Source of the DNA: Gluconacetobacter tumulisoli
Lineage (GTDB): Bacteria > Pseudomonadota > Alphaproteobacteria > Acetobacterales > Acetobacteraceae
Assembly (NCBI RefSeq): GCF_014174155.1
Contig: NZ_JABEQM010000018.1
Coordinates: forward strand, 1 to 60,019
DNA: 60,019 nucleotides
Reading direction: 5' to 3'
Below are positions 53,925-60,019 of the stretch, one piece after another. Below the pieces are notes generated by a model, which was not told where the DNA came from, did not search any database, and saw only the letters and a program-made list of their open reading frames with translations. Numbering within the stretch: the stretch's first letter is position 1; each line of letters begins with the position of its first letter. The translations under genes were made by a program, and so were the position numbers.

Positions 53925-56186
53925 TCAGAGAAACGAAACCGGGTCGATATCCACGTCGATCCGCGCCCCGCGTTCGGGTTTCACCAGCGTCAGCCAGTGA
54001 CGCAGCAACGGTTGCACCGCGACGTCGCGGCGCGTGCGCAGCAGCAGGCGCCAGCGGTGGCGGCCGCGCAGGATCGCCAGTGGGGCAGGGGCCGGGCCCA
54101 GCACCTGCAACCCTTCCCCATGCGGCGCGGCGTGACCCAGGGCGCGGGCGGTCGCGTCGGCGGCGTCGGGGGTGTCGGCGCTGACGATCAGCGCGGCCAG
54201 GCGTCCGAAGGGTGGCCAGAAGCCGGGCCGGCGCTGTTCGGCCTCCTGCCGCATGAAGGCTTCGAAATCGCCCGAGACCAGCGCCAGCATCACCGGGTGG
54301 TCGGGCGTGTAGCTTTGCAGCATGACATGCCCCGGCGCCTCGGCACGGCCGGCGCGGCCGGCGACCTGGTGCAGCAATTGCACCGTCCGTTCCGCCGCGC
54401 GCAGATCGCCGCCGCCCAGCCCCAGGTCGGCGTCGACCACGCCCACCAGCGTCAGGTGCGGGAAATGCCAGCCCTTGGCGACGATCTGCGTGCCGATCAC
54501 CAGATCGATTTCGCGCCGCGCGATCCGGGCGACGGCGTCGGCGGTGGCGGCGGGGCCGGGCAGGGTGTCGCTGGCCATCACCAGGATCCGCAGGTCGGGA
54601 AAGGTCGCGCGCGCTTCTTCCGTGATGCGTTCCACCCCCGGACCGATCGGCGTCAGGCTGGCCTCCGCATCGCATTGGGGGCAGGCCGGGGGCACCGGTT
54701 CCTGGTAGCCGCAATGATGGCAGGTCAGGATCTGGCGCACGCGATGTTCCACCAGCCACGCGGTGCAGTTCGGGCATTGCATCCGGTGCCCGCAGGTGCG
54801 GCACAGGGTCAGCGGCGCATAGCCCCGGCGGTTGAGGAACAGCATCGCCTGTTCGCCGCGCCCCGTCGCCTCGGTGATCGCCGCCGTCAGCACCGGCGAG
54901 AGGAACAACCCGCGTTCGGGCGGATGGGCGCGCATGTCGATCGTGCGCACCGCGGGCATCGTCGCCCCGCCATGCCGCGCCGTCAGGACCAGATGACGGT
55001 ACCGTCCCGCGCCGACATTGGCCAGCGTCTCCAGGCTCGGCGTCGCCGATACCAGTACCACCGGCGCGCCGGCCACGCGCGCCCGCACCACTGCCATGTC
55101 ACGGGCGTGATAGGTGACGCCGTCTTCCTGCTTGAAGGCGGTCTCGTGCTCCTCGTCCACGATGATCAGGCCGAGGTCGGGGAACGGCAGGAACAGCGCC
55201 GACCGCGCGCCGACGACGACCGCGGCCGCGCCGTCCGCCACCGCGCGCCAGGTGACGCGGCGCAGGCGGGGCCCCAGGTCGGAATGCCACAGCGCCGGTT
55301 CGGCGCCGAATCGGCGGGCGAAGCGGCCGGTCCATTGCGACGACAGCGCGATTTCCGGCAGCAGCACCAGCGCCTGTCGCCCCCGGGCGACGCAGGCGGC
55401 GATGGCTTCCATGTAGATCTCGGTCTTGCCCGATCCGGTGACGCCTTCCAGCAACGTCACCGAGAATCCGCCCTGTTCCGCCAGGGCGCGCAGGTCGCGC
55501 GCGGCGTCGGCCTGCTGTCCCGTCAGGACCGGTGGCCGATGGTTCGGGTCGGGCCGGACGAAGGCGGGTGGGGCCGCCATTGGGGCATGACGCAAGGCCC
55601 CGGCATCGGCCAATCCGCGCACGACGCCGGGGCCAACCTCGGCGCGGCGGGCGATCTCGGCCGCCGTCAGCGGGCCGTGGGCCGATACGATCTCCAGCAC
55701 CTTCCGCCGGGCGGGCGTTTCGCGCAGGCCGGGTGGTGGCGGGTCGGCGATCGTCCATCCCAGGACGGGCGCGGTGGGGATCGTCGCGGTCGTGCGCAGC
55801 GCCATCGCCAGCACCAGTCCGGGTGGCGACAGCGTATAGGCCGCGACCCAGTCGACGAATCGGCGCAGGCCGTCGGGCAGCGGGGGCAGGTCCAGCCGGG
55901 CGGCGACGGGTTTCAACCGTCCGTCCGCCACCGTCGGCATCGGGGGGGGGGCGAATTCGGGCGGCAGGACGCTGTCATGGTCCCAGACCACGCCGGTTTC
56001 CGTCCGCCGCCCCAGCGGGACGGTCACGATGTCGCCGGGGCGCAGGCCGGTGGCGGCCAGGCTGTCCGGCACGGCATAGTCGAACGGGCCGGGGAAGGGC
56101 AGCGGCAGCAGGACCCGCACGCGGGGCCGGACCGTCGTTCCCGGCTTTCGCGTCGGGTCGCGTTTGTCTAGACTCGCATGCGCCAT
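53925..56186 (-). CDS. priA: Primosomal helicase PriA
   Basis: The product is 753 aa. The N-terminal 3'-DNA-binding domain (RVLLPLPFPGPFDYAVPDSL...GDIVTVPLGRR) leads to the helicase core: Walker A EGVTGSGKTEIYMEAI, DEEH box VDEEHETAFKQ, motif III VLVSATPSLETL and FLNRRGYAPLTLCRTCG. The zinc-finger cysteines are in CRTCGHRMQCPNC and CHHCGYQEPVPPACPQC. Motif V/VI are seen in VIGTQIVAKGWHFPHLTLV and QVAGRAGRAEAPGHV. PriA restarts stalled replication forks. It is divergent from xerC, with 74 bp between them. Confidence 0.96.
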   Translation of the reverse strand: MAHASLDKRDPTRKPGTTVRPRVRVLLPLPFPGPFDYAVPDSLAATGLRPGDIVTVPLGRRTETGVVWDHDSVLPPEFAPPPMPTVADGRLKPVAARLDLPPLPDGLRRFVDWVAAYTLSPPGLVLAMALRTTATIPTAPVLGWTIADPPPPGLRETPARRKVLEIVSAHGPLTAAEIARRAEVGPGVVRGLADAGALRHAPMAAPPAFVRPDPNHRPPVLTGQQADAARDLRALAEQGGFSVTLLEGVTGSGKTEIYMEAIAACVARGRQALVLLPEIALSSQWTGRFARRFGAEPALWHSDLGPRLRRVTWRAVADGAAAVVVGARSALFLPFPDLGLIIVDEEHETAFKQEDGVTYHARDMAVVRARVAGAPVVLVSATPSLETLANVGAGRYRHLVLTARHGGATMPAVRTIDMRAHPPERGLFLSPVLTAAITEATGRGEQAMLFLNRRGYAPLTLCRTCGHRMQCPNCTAWLVEHRVRQILTCHHCGYQEPVPPACPQCDAEASLTPIGPGVERITEEARATFPDLRILVMASDTLPGPAATADAVARIARREIDLVIGTQIVAKGWHFPHLTLVGVVDADLGLGGGDLRAAERTVQLLHQVAGRAGRAEAPGHVMLQSYTPDHPVMLALVSGDFEAFMRQEAEQRRPGFWPPFGRLAALIVSADTPDAADATARALGHAAPHGEGLQVLGPAPAPLAILRGRHRWRLLLRTRRDVAVQPLLRHWLTLVKPERGARIDVDIDPVSFL

Positions 56187-56260
56187 GCCGTTTTCTATCG
56201 TTCCCTTCGCCGCGTGTCTCGCCTGCCGTCGCGGAACAGCGTGATGGTAGGGGACGCGCC

Positions 56261-57244
56261 ATGACCGGGGCCGAAGCGCGCGAGGCCTTCCTGGCCTGGC
56301 TGCATGACGAGCGGCGGGCGTCGCCCCTGACGGTCGAGGCCTATCGGGGCGATCTGGTCCGCTTTCTCGATTTCATCGGCGGCCATGTCGGGGGCGAGGT
56401 CGACCTGGACATGCTGGATCGCCTGTCGCTGACGGATCTGCGCGCGTGGCTGGCGTTCGAACACGCCGAATCGCTGCGGCCCCGTCGCGACGGCCGGGCC
56501 AGCACGCAGGATCGCGCCGCCCGCACCCGGGCGCGGCGGGTGTCGGCCATGCGGTCGTTCTTTCGCTATCTCGCGCGCCGGCATGGCGGCACCAATCCCG
56601 CGCCGCGCCTGCTGGCCGCCCCGCGCGCGAAGGCCACCCTGCCGCGTCCCCTGACCCGGGACCAGGCGCTGGAGGTCCCGCAGGGCGTGGGGGACTTGGC
56701 CGTGACGCCGTTGGCGCGCGTGCGCGACGGGGCGTTGTTCCTGTTGCTGTACGGATGCGGCCTGCGGATTTCCGAGGCCCTGGGCCTGGATGTCCGGGAC
56801 CTCGATCATGCGCTGGCGCGCGGCGGCACGCTGCTGATCCGCGGGAAGGGCGGGCGGGAACGGCTGGTGCCCGTCCTGCCGGCGGTGCGGCAGGCTCTGC
56901 TGGACTGGCGGGCGCGGCATCCCGCGCCGTTGCCCGAGGCGCCGCTGTTCCCCGGCGTGCGGGGGGGACGGCTGCAACCCGCCGTGGCGCAGCGGGCGAT
57001 GCGGACGTGGCGGCACATGGCCGGCCTGCCTGACCACGCGACGCCGCATGCGCTGCGTCATTCCTTTGCCACGCACCTGATGACGGGCGGGGCGGACCTG
57101 CGGACCATCCAGGACCTGCTCGGCCATGCCAGCCTGTCGACGACCCAGCGCTATACCCTGGCGGACGAGGCGCGGCTGATGGAGGTCTGGGCCCGCGCGC
57201 ATCCCCGCGCGGACACGCCCGACCGGGCGCCGGACCCGAAGTGA
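56261..57244 (+). CDS. xerC: Tyrosine recombinase XerC
   Basis: The product is 327 aa. The N-terminal SAM-like domain (FLAWLHDERRASPLTVEAYRGDLVRFLDF) binds DNA. The catalytic residues of tyrosine recombinases are all visible: R169 (GLRISEAL), K196 (RGKGGRERLVP), H263 and R266 (HALRHSF), H289 (LLGHASL) and Y298 (TTQRYTL). It resolves chromosome dimers at dif together with XerD. ATG 56261 is preceded by GGGGA; the long upstream frame is antisense to priA. priA-xerC as divergent neighbours is common in alphaproteobacteria. No phage or integron genes are adjacent, so it is a housekeeping Xer. Confidence 0.93.
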   Translation: MTGAEAREAFLAWLHDERRASPLTVEAYRGDLVRFLDFIGGHVGGEVDLDMLDRLSLTDLRAWLAFEHAESLRPRRDGRASTQDRAARTRARRVSAMRSFFRYLARRHGGTNPAPRLLAAPRAKATLPRPLTRDQALEVPQGVGDLAVTPLARVRDGALFLLLYGCGLRISEALGLDVRDLDHALARGGTLLIRGKGGRERLVPVLPAVRQALLDWRARHPAPLPEAPLFPGVRGGRLQPAVAQRAMRTWRHMAGLPDHATPHALRHSFATHLMTGGADLRTIQDLLGHASLSTTQRYTLADEARLMEVWARAHPRADTPDRAPDPK

Positions 57245-57253
57245 CCCACCTGA

Positions 57254-58237
<984 letters not shown>

Positions 58238-58247
58238 TGGCCGGCCG

Positions 58248-59177
58248 GTGCGGATCCGCTTGTCGGTTCTCGGCCTGTCGATCCTGATCCTGGGGTCGGG
58301 GGGCACCGGCCCGGCGCGGGCCCAGGATGGGGCCTGCGAGGTGATCCGGGTCGCGCGGGTGCCGCTGCGCGACGACGGGGGGTATCTGTCCTTTCCGGTT
58401 TCCATCGCCGGACAGGCGGTCAGCATGCTGGTCGATACCGGGTCGGAAGGCGGGTTGGTGAACGATGGGGCGGTCCGGGCCTTGCGGCTGGCGATCGATC
58501 CGGATCGTCGCACCGTCATGCATGGAACCGGCGGCCTTGCGGGGGTGGTGCCGAACGTCGTCGTCCCGGACATGCGGATCGGTGACGTGCGGCTGGGGGA
58601 CATGTCGATTCCGGTGGGCGATCTGCCGGGTCAGCCGATGATTCGCCCGGCGATCGCGGGTCTGCTGGGTGGCGACGTGCTGGCGCGTTTCGACGTGGAG
58701 CTCGACGTGGCAGGCGGATGGCTGTCGCTGTGGCGGGTGGGTGCTGGGTCGCTGGCCTGCGGCGGTCCACCGGCCTGGCGGGGGGAGTACGATACGATTC
58801 CCCTGGGGCGGGAGGGGCACCGCGTGACGATCGACGCGGAGCTGGATGGCACGGCGATGACCGCCCTGGTCGACAGCGGCGCGCGGTCGCGCATCGTTTC
58901 CACCGCCATGGCCGAACGGGTCGGGGTCGGCCCCGACCGGCTGGCGGTGGATCCAGGAGGGGAGAACAGCGGTGTGGACGGGCGCGCGATCGCTTATCGC
59001 TGGCACCGGTTCACCAGCCTGCGCATCGGCCGTGAACTGGATCGGGGGCCGGTGCTGACGGTCGCGCCGCTGCATGATCGTGCGGATATGCTGCTGGGCG
59101 CGGATTGGTTCGCCGCGCATGCTGTCTGGATTTCATACACGACCGGCCGGATGTTCGTCCGCCGGTCGCCGCACTGA
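58248..59177 (+). CDS. Exported protein with two retropepsin-like aspartyl domains
   Basis: The product is about 309 aa from GTG 58248. A Sec signal peptide (MRIRLSVLGLSILILGSGG, cleavage near ARA-Q25/26) indicates export. The mature chain holds two copies of the retropepsin catalytic motif: LVDTGSEGGLV (Asp63) and LVDSGARSRIV (Asp209), about 146 residues apart. Each is followed by the hydrophobic-hydrophobic-Gly pattern (AGLLGGDVLARFDVEL; DMLLGADWFAAHAV). Single-domain bacterial aspartyl proteases of the gag-asp type act as dimers; here both halves are in one chain, as in pepsin. The target is unknown. Confidence 0.8.
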   Translation: MRIRLSVLGLSILILGSGGTGPARAQDGACEVIRVARVPLRDDGGYLSFPVSIAGQAVSMLVDTGSEGGLVNDGAVRALRLAIDPDRRTVMHGTGGLAGVVPNVVVPDMRIGDVRLGDMSIPVGDLPGQPMIRPAIAGLLGGDVLARFDVELDVAGGWLSLWRVGAGSLACGGPPAWRGEYDTIPLGREGHRVTIDAELDGTAMTALVDSGARSRIVSTAMAERVGVGPDRLAVDPGGENSGVDGRAIAYRWHRFTSLRIGRELDRGPVLTVAPLHDRADMLLGADWFAAHAVWISYTTGRMFVRRSPH

Positions 59178-59225
59178 CGCGGGACGGCCGGCGGGACCTG
59201 GTGTCGTCCCGCCGGCGCCCGGTTG

Positions 59226-59720
59226 TCAGCCCTTCAGGCGGGCGTTGCAGACGCTGTAATAGCCGCCGCCCTTCTGGATCCATTTCAGGCCGCCATTGCC
59301 GTTGGTCGCCTTGTTGGCGTTGTACTGGTCAAGGCAGGTGTGCATCCGGGCCTTGCCGGCGGTCTCGCCGGTATATTTCGGCGACACGGCGCTCGGCAGG
59401 ACCGCGTTGCCGGCGGCGACGGGTGCCGGTGTCGCGGGTGCCGCAGGGGCGGAGGCGGCCGGTGCGGCCGCGGGGGCGGCGGCCGGTGCTGCCGCTGGCG
59501 TGGCCGGTGTCGGCGTGGCGGCGTCGGGCGTCGCGCATTGCGTCGCCTTGAACTGGGTGTAGGTCTGGCCCTGGACGGTGCCCGCCTTTCGTGCCGCGTT
59601 GAACTTCTTGTAGCACGCCTGCGCCGCGCTGACCGCGTGGGCATGATCGGGCATGAGCGAGAGGGCCGGGGCAGTCAGAAGCAGTGCGAACGCGAGGCGG
59701 CCGCGAAGAGCAATAGCCAT
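59226..59720 (-). CDS. Small secreted protein with duplicated two-cysteine module
   Basis: The product is about 164 aa from ATG 59720 (the frame runs on to 59819). The signal peptide has a clear hydrophobic core (LAFALLLTAPALSLM) and an AHA-V cleavage site. Two modules follow: one with ACYKKFNAARKAGTVQGQTYTQF then KATQC, the other near the C-terminus with CLDQYNANKATNGNGG and GYYSVCNARL. Each has a Cys, then (F/Y)NA-x-K/R-A, a glycine-rich turn, an aromatic, and a second Cys. An A/P-rich linker of about 50 residues separates them. Each module probably has one disulfide. No family name is known to me. It lies alone before the amt terminator. Confidence 0.72.
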   Translation of the reverse strand: MAIALRGRLAFALLLTAPALSLMPDHAHAVSAAQACYKKFNAARKAGTVQGQTYTQFKATQCATPDAATPTPATPAAAPAAAPAAAPAASAPAAPATPAPVAAGNAVLPSAVSPKYTGETAGKARMHTCLDQYNANKATNGNGGLKWIQKGGGYYSVCNARLKG

Positions 59721-59823
59721 GTGGAAGGCAACCCTTTCCGGTTTCGGAACGGAATCGCGAAGCAACGCGCCCCGCGAACCGGTCTGTCTGGACAGGAATC
59801 CATAACAGTTTGACATCAATACG

Positions 59824-59867
59824 GAAAGAAAAAGGCCGGTCCCGGGGTGGCTGTCCCCGGGCCGGCC
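59824..59867 (-). terminator. Rho-independent terminator of the ammonium transporter gene
   Basis: On the minus strand GGCCGG-CCCGGGG and CCCCGGG-(A)-CCGGCC form a 13-bp stem with one bulged base and a 7-nt loop. It is followed by TTTTTCTTT. It stands 42 bp behind the amt stop codon. Confidence 0.85.
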
Positions 59868-59908
59868 TTGTCCTGTCGCCCGGGGGCGTTGCCCCGGGGT
59901 AGAAGGGG

Positions 59909-60019
59909 TCAGTCGATGCGTTCGCCGTGGAGGACCATGTCGAGGCCTTCGACCTCCTGGTCCTGGGTGACGCGCAGGCCGATGGCGAGGTCGACGATCT
60001 TGAGCAGGACGAAGGTGGC
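59909..60019 (-). CDS. amtB: Ammonium transporter (Amt), C-terminal end only
   Basis: 36 codons plus TGA lie inside the window. They encode ATFVLLKIVDLAIGLRVTQD, then QEVEGLDMVLHGERID. This is the end of the last membrane helix and the cytosolic C-terminal tail of Amt proteins (usual pattern G-L-R-V-x-x-E-x-E-x-x-G-L-D-x-x-x-H-G-E). That tail is where a GlnK/PII protein would dock. The gene runs off the right edge on the minus strand. The standard symbol is given from the conserved tail only. Confidence 0.85.
   Translation of the reverse strand, partial: ATFVLLKIVDLAIGLRVTQDQEVEGLDMVLHGERID

Noticed and set aside
56261-57244. Tyrosine recombinase as a phage or island integrase
   Set aside because: Length, motifs and position beside priA fit housekeeping XerC; no tRNA or phage gene is adjacent.

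Overview
The window is high-GC DNA with tightly packed genes. Gene order and protein types (leuS-lptE-holA, rsmB-rpe-heparinase-like, paired cysteine desulfurases with an adrenodoxin-type ferredoxin and mnmA, DUF1489, DUF4186, CobW plus WD40) point to an alphaproteobacterium, most likely an acetic acid bacterium (Acetobacteraceae, Gluconacetobacter/Komagataeibacter-like). The family assignment is an inference from protein style, not a database result. All gene calls come from reading translations and motifs; no search was run.

Layout. 1-5550 is accessory in character and lies on the minus strand: a very large TPR protein cut by the window edge, a scar of an IS3-type transposase, an FkbM methyltransferase and a GT61-type glycosyltransferase. 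It ends at a tRNA-Arg(CCU) gene (5582-5883) whose anticodon loop is split by a 225-nt group I intron resembling the Azoarcus tRNA-Ile intron. 5998-11044 is a housekeeping block (holA, lptE, leuS, a DUF3576 lipoprotein). 11234-18868 holds an MFS exporter, a GH3-like protein without recognisable catalytic residues, a lytic transglycosylase with a SPOR domain, DUF1489, an exported nucleoside hydrolase and hemW. 18858-27140 holds kup, yggS, rsmB, rpe, a heparinase II/III-like protein and a GT4 glycosyltransferase. 27209-31936 holds a small exported protein, an M29 aminopeptidase, a Rieske protein, DUF4186, tyrS and an alpha/beta hydrolase.

32540-36347 is a sulfur-mobilisation operon (two cysteine desulfurases, ferredoxin, mnmA). 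It is followed by a glutathione S-transferase, a GT4 glycosyltransferase, a CobW-type GTPase and a WD40 protein. 40334-46401 is rich in ion handling: a ClcA-type antiporter, two cation diffusion facilitators, an FAD oxidoreductase, and a fluoride riboswitch in front of crcB. 46429-53793 is an AraC regulator divergent from a complete RND-MFP-OMF efflux operon, with a repeated palindromic element between them. 53925-59177 has priA, xerC, a proline iminopeptidase and an exported protease with two aspartyl motifs. The window closes with a small duplicated-module secreted protein and the 3' end of an ammonium transporter gene with its terminator.

Most notable: the intron-bearing tRNA-Arg at the edge of a possible island, the 612-bp super-repeat in the TPR gene, the pseudo-enzyme-like GH3 protein, a promoter-to-terminator unit without an obvious gene at 32037-32452, the paired palindromes of the efflux locus and the twin GNRA hairpins before rsmB.
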